From contig NC_133025.1 of assembly GCF_048771995.1 (NCBI RefSeq), positions 1,240,001-1,304,000 on the forward strand: DNA of 64,000 nucleotides, written 5' to 3'. Below are positions 33,960 to 52,363 of this stretch, piece by piece. The position numbers and the translations under genes are program-made. How positions within the stretch are numbered: position 1 is the stretch's first letter; every line of letters starts with the position of its first letter. The notes under the pieces are model-generated. The model did not search any database, had not been told where the DNA came from, and saw only the letters and a list, made by a program, of their open reading frames with translations. The stretch comes from Taeniopygia guttata. Taxonomy: Eukaryota > Chordata > Aves > Passeriformes > Estrildidae.

Positions 33960-36180
33960 TTAATCCAAAGGTGCTGCCTGCTGGAGTCGCTGCCCCCCAC
34001 GTAGGGAGCTCACCCCTTGTCTCAAAATTAAACTTCCCCTGGTCTTGAGATTTTCCTCTTTTCTCCAGCTTCAGTTGCTGCTTTTTTTTTCCCCCAAGGC
34101 TCAGAAAGCAAAGTCTGGACCTCAGTGCTGAGGCTTTCTCAGGTGCTTGGACCACAGGAATTGTGCATTTCAACCCCTTCCCAGCCTCCCTGGCTGCTGA
34201 ATCCTGCTGACCCTGCTGACAGCTGTGGGCTGGGAAAGGGTTCCCTGCAGGAACATTTCTCCAGCTCCTTCTTCTATGCCAAACACTGAGGCTGAATATC
34301 CACACTTCCATCTTTGCCTTGTGGACCTTTGTCCTGGAGCAGCCTGGTCATCCCTGTGCTGGTTTTTCTCTCAGTTGGGTGGCTCTCTTTGGAGCCATCA
34401 AAGTCTGGATCTCTGAGCAAGCACATTCCTTAGGGTCTTTTCCTTACTCTGGAAATCTCTGGAGCTTTCTCTGAGGGTGTCACAAAGCCTCTCTCGATGA
34501 TTTTGGAGCAGTCTTGGGACTCTGGAGAGGTCTCAGCTGGCTGGAAGCTGGTCCCCATTTTCAAGGGACAACCCTGGAAACCACAGGGCTGTCAGTCAGT
34601 GTCACGTCAGTGCCCGGTAAAACCCTGGAGAAGATTCTTCTGGGAAGTATGAAGAACCTCTGGTGGACAGCACAGAATGGGTCACAGCCAGCACAGCTTC
34701 AGGAGAGGGAGGTCCTGCCTGGCCACCCTGATTTCCTGCTGTAACAGCACAACCCACCTGGATGATCCAGGAAAGCCAGGAGATGGAATCTGCAGACTCC
34801 AGCAAAGTGCATCCAGGACAGGCTGGGAAGGGACCTGGGGGTCCTGGGTGATGGGACAGCAGTGCCTTGGAGCCAGGAGGGACACCTCTGTCCTGGGGAC
34901 ATCAGGGACAGCAGCAAGGGAGGGGTTGTCCTGCTCTGAACAGGCTCCCCAGGGAATGGGCACAGCCCAGGAGCATTTGGACAATCCCCTCAGGGCCAGG
35001 AGGGGATTTTTTGGGCATCCTGGGCAGGGCCAGGAGTTGGATTTGATCCCTGTGGATCCCTCCACTCTCAGCAGCTGGACCTAAAAGGTTCAAGGACTTC
35101 ACTTTTGCTGGTAAAAGCTCTACAAGCATCACCCACTGATGGATTTTCCAGGGGTCTTTTCCCATTCCATAACCTCCATTGGCTGCTGCATGAGGGACAG
35201 AAGATCTCTGGAGGCTGCTCTTCTAAAAAAAAATGGTTTAAGCACTGAGCTCACAGCTCCTGCTGAATGGGGCTTTAATTCCTGCTGGGCTACTGCCAGC
35301 GGGTAAAAGCTTTAATTAAAATTCCCTGAGAGAGAGGGAAAGGATCCAGCACCTGCAGCAAGGGATGGAGAGGCATAAGAACATCCCAGGATGTAAGGAG
35401 ACAGGGAGAGCCAGCTCAGGACAGAATTCCTGAGCAGCCCTCACCCCAGGAGTGAAGGTTTGTTTCATCTCAGTAAGATGATGGCACTGAGCAGGTGCTC
35501 CTACAGCTTCTGCTCTCCCATCCCTTTCCATGTCCTGCCATCAGAAACTCCAGCTACTCACCCAGGAACGCTCCCCAATGTCCCAGACAAAGGACAGCAG
35601 GATTGGCCCTGCTGATGCTTCCCTAGGAAATCAAAAAGGCTTAATTAAGCTGCTTCATTAATCACTAACGAGCTGCTGCCCTCCCTGCAAAGGAGGACAG
35701 TCCCAGGCTGCTTCCTGCCTCACTCAGGGCTGGCCACATCCCTGACAGCACTCCTGGCTTTGATGGAACAGGAGAGGGGGAAGGAAGAGGCACCAGGGTC
35801 AGTCAGTGTTTTGCTTTGAGATTGTGTTTTGGTTTTTAATGATAATAAATCAATCCAAGCCCCAACTTTGTCCTCTCACCACATCCACCAGCATTTCCCT
35901 GCATGGAGGGAGATGTCCCCAGCCTGTCACACGCTATGGACAACACCAGGAGCATCCCTGAACCTTCTCAGGAGTCTGGTACAGACCTCAAAGCCAGGCA
36001 GACCAAAAAGTCAGAGAAGACCAGGCTGGAGATGAGCTGGAGCCCACAGCCACCCCCGTGGGCTCTGTCCCTGGGGTGAGGTGACAGAGGACAGGGAATG
36101 GTGGCCAAAGAGGGGCCCAGGTTGGTTCCTGAGGCTCATTTAAGGAGAAACAAACTTGTTTCTGATTTGTACAAAACTGC
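33960..36180. other. Spacer between convergent KLHDC10 and the CAX gene
   Basis: The two genes end toward each other here. Apart from an old CR1 fragment (34510-35090) I see nothing recognisable. Confidence 0.6.
34510..35090 (+). mobile_element. CR1 LINE ORF2 fragment, old
   Basis: Sense CR1 with a decayed piece of the reverse-transcriptase frame: SVTSVPGKTLEKILLGSM corresponds to the CR1 motif SLTSVPGKxMEQILL. It continues into the later ORF2 region. It is more diverged than the other copies. Confidence 0.78.
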
Positions 36181-36186
36181 TTTAAT
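36181..36186 (-). terminator. Possible CAX-gene poly(A) signal ATTAAA
   Basis: ATTAAA on the minus strand about 460 nt after the stop codon at 36645-36647; no AATAAA was noticed closer. Tentative. Confidence 0.5.
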
Positions 36187-36644
36187 GACAAAACAGCTGA
36201 AAATACCTTTGGGTGCATTTCTGGTGCCATCAAACATCCCGTGTGCGATTCCCAGGCCCCTCCCAGGCCTGGGAGGATGAGGGACTTCTCAGGCACCTCC
36301 TCCCAGTGCAGCACATCCCCAGGGAGGGGTCTGTCCTTGAGACACACAGAAATCCCCTTCAAGACCCTCCTCTGAGGACAGTTTTCCTTCCAGCCACTCG
36401 AGTGTGGGCTGGAGTTGCCCATGTGAGGTGATTTGGCTTTGAGGCTCCTCGTTTCAGGAGCAACCCCATGGCCACCACCCTTCCCCATCGCTGAAGCCCC
36501 ACGGGGGCAGCCCAGCAGCAGCAGGAGCTTCAGGAAACGGCGCTTCCAGACCGGAGCCAGCCCGGCGAGTCCCTGAGAAACTGGAAAAGGTCTTGGATGG
36601 GTGCTGATCCCACCAAGAGGGCTGGAGAACGGAGAATCCAAACC

Positions 36645-39600
36645 TCAGCAGCCGCTGGGCGACGGGGCGAAGAAATACACGGCCAGGAGGATGAAGTAAA
36701 CCATCACCAGCACGGTGCCTGGGGCAGACAGAGAGGGGTGGGAGGGAGTTACTCCTGGAGCAAGGAGGGGCATGGGTTTAACACCTGGTGTGGTCTGGAT
36801 TAGCCCCCTGTAGGGGACTTCCATCGTTCTCCACAAAATGTCCATTAAAAGGGAATTTAAAGCCTTTTAAAGAGGGAAATGGGAGTAATCCCCCCTTGGA
36901 ACTGCTGCAGGAGGACAACTCCAAGATGGTCAACCAAGACCCCAGGATCACTTAGGTCACCACACACCAAGAGCCCCAAAAAGCAGCTGATCCCAGGGTT
37001 GGAGTCAGGACACCCCATCCCCGGGGATATAGGGATGTGCCAAGTCCCACAGCAGCCCTGTGGGAGGTGGTCACCTTGGAAATAGTCGCATTTGCCATCC
37101 ATGAAGATGTAGTTCATGAGCACCACGCTGAACATGCTGGCGTAGACGTGGAGGTCGCTGAAGACAAGTGTGAAGTTGGTTGGCTGTGAGGAATAGGATT
37201 TGGGGTTTGTGGCCAGCCAGGGCAACCCCAAACTGACTCTCTCTGGGACTTGTGTGTCACCCCTTAAACCCTCTCTGCCACACATCCCCAGGGTGGGGAC
37301 AGCAGCAGGAGACATCTGACCCCACTTCCCCTGCACTGAGCAGAGGGGAGACACTGGCAAGGGCAGCTGTGTCCTTTCCATGTCCCACAGACACCGTGTC
37401 CCCAGGCCTGCTGCAGGAGGTCCCCCAGAGCTGTCCTGGGGCTACTCACGTAGAAGATGGTGAAGAGCACCAGGATGGGGATCTGGAGCATGCAGACCTG
37501 CACCGCGATGCAGTTCCCAATCTCGATGCTGGGGAGGAAAGACAACTTAAGGGCCAAGCACTGGGTCTCTGGGTGAGAAAATCCCAAACCACAGAGCCCG
37601 TCCCAGTTCTGACACCATTTTTTGGGTGACTAATCTCCTTGAGGACAAGCTGACACAGATTCTGACCCACCAGTGGCTGGGCAGCAAGGCACAGCGATGG
37701 GACAGGGCACAGGAACCAGCCCAAAACTCATCCTTGGAGCCATCTCACCTCAAGCTCAGATTGTTCTGCAGGGCGAACTGGATGCCATTGACAATCTCCG
37801 GCAGCTCAGGCACCATTGCCAGCACGGTGACACCGATGAAGTACTGCAGGGAAGAGGTGACATCAGCCCAGGCCTGACCACACCCAAGCCCTGGCCAACT
37901 GCACAAAGCATCTCAGCATCTTTCCCCCCTCATTTTTGGGCTCCAGCTGCAGCCAGGGCACATCCTGGTGCTCGGGGACAGCCAGACCCAGCGCACCTGT
38001 GAGATGGTGGAGTTGGTGAGGATGGGGCTGATGTGCTCCGTGGCCAGGTCAGCACAGGCCGACATGCAGAGGGTGGCGAGCAGGAGGATGACCAGGGCCC
38101 GCCAGCGGGACCAGTGGACCACGGCGCTGTGGTGGTGGCCAGGCACTGGGGAGAGAGCAGAGACGTGTGGGACGCTCCAGAGCAGTGACAAGAGCCAGCC
38201 CTGCAGCCAGGACATTTGGGGACACTCACTGTGACAGTCGCTGATGTGGATGTCGTAGATGTGCGAGTGGGTTTTGAGGGTGAAGAACAGCCCGATGAGG
38301 TAGGCAGCAGGGAGCAGGATGGACACCGTGTACACCAGGGGTCTGTGGGACACAGGTGACACTGTCAGTGCCACCAGGGTCTGGCATGGAGACCCCAGGG
38401 AGGTCCCATTGCCCTGGGGATGAGGAAATGGGGCGCTGGATGATTGGGGTGGAGAAGGGCCCTGGGAGGGATGCAGGAACACGACCAGACCCAGGAGGTG
38501 CCACCCCAGTGTGAGGACAGCTCTGTCCCCACCGCAGTGGACACTCACTGGACGTGGCTGTAGTAGAGGGTGCCGTTGTTGTCCATCTGCAGAGAGAGCG
38601 CCTGTCAACAGGGATACGGGGGACAAGGGACAGCCCCGCTGCCACCACCCAGCACGAGAGCCAGGGGGGCTCAGAGTGTCCCTGACCCCAAATTTCCCTG
38701 CTGGGGGTCCAGGTCCCCACTCACCAGGTCAAAGTGACAGTTGTGGCAGAGGTAGTGGCCCAGCGGGTTCTGGGTGACGTTGTGGCACTCGCCACAGACC
38801 AGCTTCCCGTACACCTTGGAGAAGAGCGTTGGGGCAAAGACACCTGCAGGGACAGGACATGGAGCAGGCAGCCACCCTGGTGGGACACCCAGACCTGGGG
38901 ACACCCCTGTCCCCAACTCACCTCCCACGGAGAGGAAGAGCAGGGCCGAGCTGACGCCCGCAGAGCGGCTGTTGAAGCGCTGCTCCTGGTGCCGGATGCC
39001 CCCGATCACCATGCAGAGACCCTTGGGGATGGAGAAACCCCCCGGAGAAATCCCCCATCAGCGCCCTGCTCACAGCACCCTCCCGGCTCTCAGTGCCACC
39101 CGTCTCACCGGCACAAAGAGGACACAGCCCACCAGCGTCCCCGTCAACGCCGACTTGACCACCTCGGCGTAGCAGCGGTTGCCCTCCCGCGAGCCCTTGA
39201 TGAGGGCAGTGATGTAGAAGGTGAGCTCGGTGATGGAGCCGAACGTGGCGTTCACCACAGCTCCCACCGCGAAATTGCTCTGGGCTGAGATGCTGGAGAG
39301 GAGGAAAAGGCCGTCAGCAGGGCTGGAGTGTCCCCACATTGCCACCAAGTGTCCCCTGTCACCCTCACCTGGCGATGGCCATGCCGATGTAGTAGGAGAG
39401 GGGCATGATGGAGAGCAGGGCCAAGGTGAACTTGACGGCGGAGCCGGTCAGGTGGTTGGGGCTGTCCATGTAGCCCAGCACCAATGTCACCAGCACCAGT
39501 GGCAGCAGGTCTGGGGTGGCCAGTCAAGGACACAACAGAGGGGACAGATTTGGGGTCACTCCCCGCCGTCCCACTCCAGCTCCCACAAGGATACTGACAG

Positions 39601-41532
39601 CGAAGACGTTGATGCCGTCCACGGCGTATTTGTAGTAGTAGGGGTTGGCGGCGCGGTAGCAGCAGAGAATCACCTCTCCCTCCAGAGGCACCTCAGTCTG
39701 CAGAGGGACAAGAGGGTCACCCCCAGCCCAAAATCCCTCCTGAAGCGGCGTGTGGGACCCTGACCCTGCCCAGAGTCACTCACCGTCCTCAGGCGCCGGA
39801 TGAGCACCCGCTGCGGGGGCAGCGGCAGGACACGGGAGGTGGCGTGGGCGCTCAGCTTGGCCACGGGGATGAGGACGATGAGGAGCCACGCGGTGACACA
39901 CACGAGCCCGTGGGCCAGCAGCAGCACCGGGTAGCCCAGGCACAGCCACACCGCAGTGCTGGCGTGGTGCTGTTAACAGAAGGGCATCTTCAGGGAGTGA
40001 CCCCCAAAACCTGCCCCAGGGGAGCGGGGTGCCCGTGGGCTCCAGGGGTGATGCACTGGGTCCAGCATGGGGCTCACCCAGTATCCAGTGCCCTCCCAGC
40101 ACCGTGGGCGCCAGCGGAGCGCTGTGGGACCCCCGAGCAGGGCTGAGCTCTCCCCCACGCCGGCCTCACACGCCTGATGGGATTTGGGGACCTGGGCAGA
40201 GAGGGGATGTCAGGGTGTGCATAGGGCACCCCAAGACACCCCCAGGGGATTCCTTACCTCCACTTTCTGGATCACTTTGCCAAAGGGCCAGAGGAAATAC
40301 CCGGCCAGGTTCCAGCAGAGCCTCCCTGTGGGGACACAGCCATCAGTGTCCCTTCCACCTACAGGGACATTCCGTGGAGAAGGGTCCCAGCAGACCCCAA
40401 CGCCCACTGGGGCAGTTCTGAGCTCATCCAGCCCTCACACGGTGTCCCAAATTTGGAACTCACCATAGGGAGCCCCCAGGATGGTGATGAACATCACGGC
40501 AGCCACGAGGACGTAGAGGAGCGAGAGCCACCAGCCAAAGAGCAGCAGGTAAAGGACATTCCCACACGTCAGCGTGGACCCTGCAGGAGGGAAGGCACCA
40601 GGTGGGGCCATTGTCACCTGCAGCTGCCCAAATCCACACTGGGGTGTCCCCAAGGCCACCCAACCTCCAGAGCCTCGGATGACGTTGAGGTCGGAGTAGA
40701 GCTCCTTGACAATCTCCGATCGATCCTCCCAAGGCCGCTCCGTCACGTGGCTCTTCCATTTCTTGAAACCAAACTGCAGAGAGTGGGGTTTTTTTTTGGG
40801 ATGAGTGAAGAGGAAGTAAATGAAAACCCATTACAACCCTGCCAGAGCACCCATGGGTGCCCCCACCCACCTTGTAGTTGTTGGAGAGCTTGTTGGCCTC
40901 CACAACGTTCTCGGCCGTCAGGGTGGTTTTCACCACGCAGCTCTCGCACACCTCCTCCGAGTGCTGCTGGCAGCAGGACGGGGTGGACGTGGCTGTGGGT
41001 GACACACAGGGTCACAGTGGGTGTGGGACCCCCCAGGTGCCCAAATCCAGCCCGACCCACAGCCAACCTACCTAGGGGGACACGGGGACGGTGCAGGTGG
41101 CAGCCCAGGTCTCCCAGCTCGCCCTGCACGTTGATGGCAGCGCAGAGCCGGTCGCAGAGGGAGCCCCGCCGGGGCCCGTCGCCGTCACCGCGGGGATCCG
41201 GGACCTTGGGAGCATCTGCGGGAGCTGCCGGAGTCACACGGGGCCACTCGGCAGGACAGCCAAGCGCTGCTGTGCTGGGCTGTCACCTTGGCCCCCAAAC
41301 CCCGCAGGGCGGTACCCAGGGGATGCTCAGGAGAGGAGACCCCGCCGGTGCCCGGTACACGGCGGGGATTCCGCGCTCGGTGCCCGGTGCGTGGGGTGGG
41401 AAGGGCGCGACCCAGCGGTACCCAGGCCTGGGGGACCCCCTCCGGTACCCAACCCGCTCCCCCCGCTCACTCACCGGGCGTGTCCTGCGCGCAGCAGCGG
41501 CGGCGGCGACCGGGCTCGGTGTCGGTGGCCAT
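36645..41532 (-). CDS. Vertebrate CAX-family Ca2+/H+ exchanger, complete, 20 exons
   Basis: Membrane cation/proton antiporter of the CAX branch, like zebrafish cax1, expected in acidic organelles. Exons: 41532-41475, 41215-41072, 40992-40871, 40773-40665, 40580-40464, 40325-40258, 40191-40078, 39969-39784, 39697-39595, 39510-39369, 39292-39109, 39021-38922, 38843-38725, 38586-38549, 38342-38230, 38145-37997, 37843-37749, 37528-37450, 37183-37075, 36718-36645. All phases agree: 2,223 nt, 740 aa. The first exchanger repeat is NATFGSITELTFYITALIKG (Glu410 the likely ion ligand). The second has AMVPELPEIVNG (Glu635/Glu638), then IEIGNCIAVQVCMLQIP. Hydrophobic helices surround both. Between them sits a zinc-ribbon-like pair CGEC (499-502) and CHNC (515-518). 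The N-terminal 150 residues are soluble and cysteine-rich (CCQQHSEEVCESC). Intron 9 looks U12-type. Eutherians lack this gene by my recollection. The family call is firm; the substrate is inferred. Confidence 0.92.
39511..39594 (-). other. 84-nt U12-type GT-AG intron in the CAX gene (intron 9)
   Basis: The minus-strand donor is GTATCCTTG (8/9 to the U12 consensus) and a branch-site-like GTCCTTGAC (8/9 to TTCCTTRAY) lies 13 nt before the AG. Splicing in phase 1 gives INVFAVNLLPLVLVTLVLGY, a continuous membrane segment. At 84 nt it is very short for a minor-class intron. Confidence 0.88.
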
Positions 41533-41534
41533 GG

Positions 41535-41640
41535 CGAGAGCGGCAGGGGCAGCGCTGGTGGTCCCGGCCCGGCCCGGCCCGCCGGAATTTAACGGGCGGG
41601 GCCGGACGTGCGCGCCCCCGGGAGCCGCCCCCGTCCCCGC
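41535..41640 (-). promoter_or_regulatory. CAX-gene proximal promoter, GC-rich
   Basis: CpG-rich sequence upstream of the ATG with a GC box (GGGCGGGGCC near 41596) and no TATA box. It is cut off at about 41650 by minisatellite, so any core promoter must be close to the start codon. Confidence 0.6.
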
Positions 41641-41649
41641 GGGAGGGGC

Positions 41650-42600
41650 CGCGGGCGGGATGCACCTGTGCGGGATTGGGGTGCGTGGGGAGCGGGATGT
41701 GCGGGATTGGGGTGCGTGGGCACCGGGATGTGCGGGATTGGGGTGCGTGGGGAGCGGGATGTGCGGGATTGGGGTGCGTGGGGAGCGGGATGTGCGGGAA
41801 GGGTGCGTGGGGACCGGGATGTGCGGGATTGGGGTGCGTGGGCAGCGGGATGTGCGGGATTGGGGTGCGCGGGGACCGGGATGTGCGGGATTGGGGTGCG
41901 CAGGTGTTGGTGTGTGCGGGTGTTTGGGCTGTGCGGGGATTGGGGTGTGCGGGTATTTGGGGTGCACGGGTGTTTGGGGTGCGCGGGATTGGGGTGCGCG
42001 GGTGTTTGGGGTGCGCGGGTGTTTGGGGTGTGCGGGATTGGGGTGCGCAAGTTTTGGGGTGCGCGGCTGTTTGGGTTGTGCGGGTGTTGGGGTGCGCAGG
42101 TGTTGGGGTGCGCGGGTGTTTGGGCTGTGCGGGTGTTTGGGGTGTGCAGGTGTTTGGGGTGCGCGAGTGTTTGGGGTGCGCGGGTGTTTGGGTTGTGCGG
42201 GGATTGGGGTGCGCGAGTGTTTGGGGTGTGCGGGTGTTTGGGCTGTGCAGGTGTTGGGGTGTGCGGGTGTTTGGGGTGCGCGGGTGTTTGTTTGGGCTGT
42301 GCGGGTGTTTGGGCTGTGCGGGATTGGGGTGCGCAAGTGTTTGGGCTGTGCGGGTGTTTGGGCTGTGCGGGTGTTTGGGGTGCGCAGGTTTTGGGGTGCG
42401 CAGGTGTTTGGGGTGCGCAGGTGTTTGGGGTGTGTGGGGACCGGGATGTGCGGGATTGGGGTGCGCAGGTGTTGGGCTGTGCGGGCATTGGGCTGTGCAG
42501 GTGTTGGGGTGCGCGGGTGTTTGGGGTGCGCAGGTGTTTTTGGGGTGCAGAGAGAGTGGGGTGCGTGGAATACGGGGATACACGGGTGAGAGGGTGCAGA
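41650..42600. repeat. GC/GT-rich minisatellite upstream of the CAX gene
   Basis: Starts with a unit of about 31 bp (GGGATTGGGGTGCGTGGGGA, then GCGGGATGTGC). It grades into a 17-bp unit (GTTTGGGGTGCGCGGGT). G-runs and CpGs occur in every unit. Open frames of 280-560 codons on both strands are repeat artefacts. Confidence 0.95.
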
Positions 42601-42930
42601 TATTGGGGTGCCGGGCGACCAGGAGGCACAGGGATATGGGGTGTGGGGTATATCGGGGTGCCCGGGAATTGGGGTGCACAGTGCATGGGGAATGCGCAGG
42701 GGTCAGAATGAACAAGATCTGGGGTGTGCAGTGTTGGGGTGCACAGGGAGCAGGGTGGATTTGGGGGCACAGGGACTGACTGGGGTTTGGGATATATTGG
42801 GGTGCACCCAGAGTGGGGTGTGTGATGCATCGGGGTGCAGTGTATTGGGGTACACAAGGGCTGAGGGGTGGGATCTGTTAGTGTGTGATGCATTGGGGTG
42901 CACAGGGACTGGGGGGTGTGAGGCACAGAG
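42600..42930. repeat. Diverged GGGGTGCA-rich transition between two minisatellites
   Basis: Irregular repeats of ATTGGGGTGCACAG and variants link the two arrays. No gene is seen. Confidence 0.7.
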
Positions 42931-43875
42931 TATTGGGGTGCACAGGGACTGGGATGTGTGATTTATTGGGGGGCACAGGGACTGGGATGTGTGATTTATT
43001 GGGGTACAGGAGTGGGATGTGTGATTTATTGGGGTGCACAAGGACTGGGATATGTGATTTATTGGGGTACAGGAGTGGGATGTGTGATTTATTGGGGCAC
43101 AGAGGGACTGGGATGTGTGATTTATTGGGGTACAGGAGTGGGATGTGTGATTTATTGGGGCACAGAGGGACTGGGATGTGTGATTTATTGGGGTGCACAG
43201 GGACTGGGATGTGTGATTTATTGGGGTACAGGAGTGGGATGTGTGATTTATTGGGGTGCACAGGGACTGGGATGTGTGCTTTATTGGGGTGCACAAGGAC
43301 TGGGATGTGTGATTTATTGGGGTACACAGGAGTGGGATGTGTGATTTATTGGGGCACAGAGACTGGGATGTGTGATTTATTGGGGTACAGGAGTGGGACG
43401 TGTGATTTATTGGGGCACAGAGGGACTGGGTTGTGTGATTTATTGGGGTGCACAGGGACTGGGATGTGTGATCTGTTGGGGTACAGGAGTGGGATGTGTG
43501 ATTTATTGGGGTGCACAGGGACTGGGATGTGTGATTTATTGGGGTGCACAGGGACTGGGATGTGTGCTTTATTGGGGTGCACAAGGACTGGGATGTGTGA
43601 TTTATTGGGGTACACAGGAGTGGGATGTGTGATTTATTGGGGCACAGAGACTGGGATGTGTGATTTATTGGGGTACAGGAGTGGGACGTGTGATTTATTG
43701 GGGCACAGAGGGACTGGGTTGTGTGATTTATTGGGGTGCACAGGGACTGGGATGTGTGATCTGTTGGGGTACAGGAGTGGGATGTGTGATTTATTGGGGC
43801 ACAGAGGGAGTGGGATGTGTGATTTATTGGGGTGCACAGGGACTGGGATGTGTGATTTATTGGGGTGCAGAAGGA
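42930..43875. repeat. 30-33-bp minisatellite with a 288-bp higher-order repeat
   Basis: Units of GGGATGTGTGATTTATTGGG followed by GTACAGGAGT or GTGCACAGGGACT, 30 and 33 bp long, mixed. The order of unit variants repeats with a 288-bp period. For example, the variant GGGGCACAGAGACTGGG occurs near 43350 and again near 43638, and GGGACGTGTG near 43396 and 43684. Confidence 0.95.
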
Positions 43876-44222
43876 TCCATCTGGAGGCTGTGCAGGATCC
43901 TGGGAGCACCGAGGGATATGAGGTTCTGAGGACCCCAAAAACCTCCTGGGGCTGCAGATGCCAGGGCACCCAAGGGTGTCCTATGGGATGGGCTCTTCCT
44001 GAGGATCACCACTTTTTGGTGAAAAAAGGGATTCCTGCACTTCACGTTTTTAGAATGTGAGGCTAATACACCTCAGGGGGCTCTGCTGCCCTCAGGGAGG
44101 GGAGTTTTGGGGTAAAACCCAGCTAAATCTGGTTCTTGAACATTTCCTCTGTGGTACACGGATGGATGTGGTGATGCTAAACGCAAGAAAAACCCCAAAA
44201 AGTGTTTGATAAAACCAACTCA

Positions 44223-44228
44223 TTTAAT
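44223..44228 (-). terminator. TMEM209: Possible TMEM209 poly(A) signal ATTAAA
   Basis: ATTAAA on the minus strand about 1.1 kb after the TMEM209 stop. The intervening AT-rich, repeat-free sequence looks like a 3' UTR. No AATAAA was noticed in between. Confidence 0.5.
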
Positions 44229-45335
44229 ACAAGAACCAAATGAGCCATTTTGTTACCAGTTCCTTGGAAAAACCCAGGTCCCCCCAGGAAAGAGAGACAG
44301 AGTCACCAAAACCAGTCAGTTCACCCCAAAAAACAGCAGAGTTCCAAAATTCCTCTTTCCCCCCATCAGTAAAAAATACAGTACAATGATTCCATGTGTT
44401 TATACTCCTATATACAATTCTAAAATACTGATTTACCAGAATTTACAACAAATTCTTCCCCTGCCCCTTAGAGAAATTTGACAAATATTGATCGATCCTT
44501 TCTTTGAAGCAAATCCAAGTGCTTTTACCAAAAAAGGTAAAAATTCCCAAAAACCTGTGGGTGTGTAGGGCCTGGTTTCCCACCGAGGTGCATAAAGCTC
44601 AAATTAGGTGGTGATTAGTGAAAAAAGCTGAAGGAAAATTAAATTCAAAAGCAAAGGCAGGTGAGAGTTGGTGGCAGTGAAGGTACCTGGGGAGTTCAGA
44701 GCTCACAAGGCTCCCTAAGAGGGGAGGCCACGCTGGTTTTGTACAAAACAACGAAAATAAAAATTGAAAACATAAGTAAAATTCTTATTTACTGAATTCA
44801 GCAAGACAAACATGGTTTTGTCCTTCCTTTTCAGCTGCAGGAACATCTTGAGGGGTCAGAAATCACACCAATAATCAGGGATAAAAATCACTGGTTTTTA
44901 TCATACAGAATAAAACAAAGCACAATTGAGTCTGAGTTCTGGCTGTGGAATTTCTTGGATCCTGGAGTTGTCCAAGTTGCTTTATCCGTCCAAGTGCTCC
45001 CAGCTGTGCACAGCCTGGGGAGGCTGTTCCAGCTGCACCTTCAAAGCAGGTTTGGTTTGGTTTGGTTCAGTTTAGTCTGAGATCAGTGAAGCTCAGTTTA
45101 AACAGGACTGGCTGAGGTGAGGAGCAGGAAGGAGAACTCCTGCCTGGAGTTCATCACAGGAGCATTTCCACAGTGAAACTCTATGCAATGCCTTGACAAA
45201 ACCCACATGGAAATTCCAGGCACTTCCTCCCTCTGTCCCCAAAGCTGAGCTTTAATGATCCTGTTTTGTAGCAAGTCCATGCTGAAGTCAAAGTTCACCC
45301 CTCGGAGCAGCGCTGTCCTCCAGGGCTGTGTCCCA

Positions 45336-52363
<7,028 letters not shown>

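Noticed and set aside
41283-43969. Very long open frames (up to 562 codons) on both strands
   Set aside because: Composition and period match the GT-rich minisatellites upstream of the CAX gene; there is no start or splice context.
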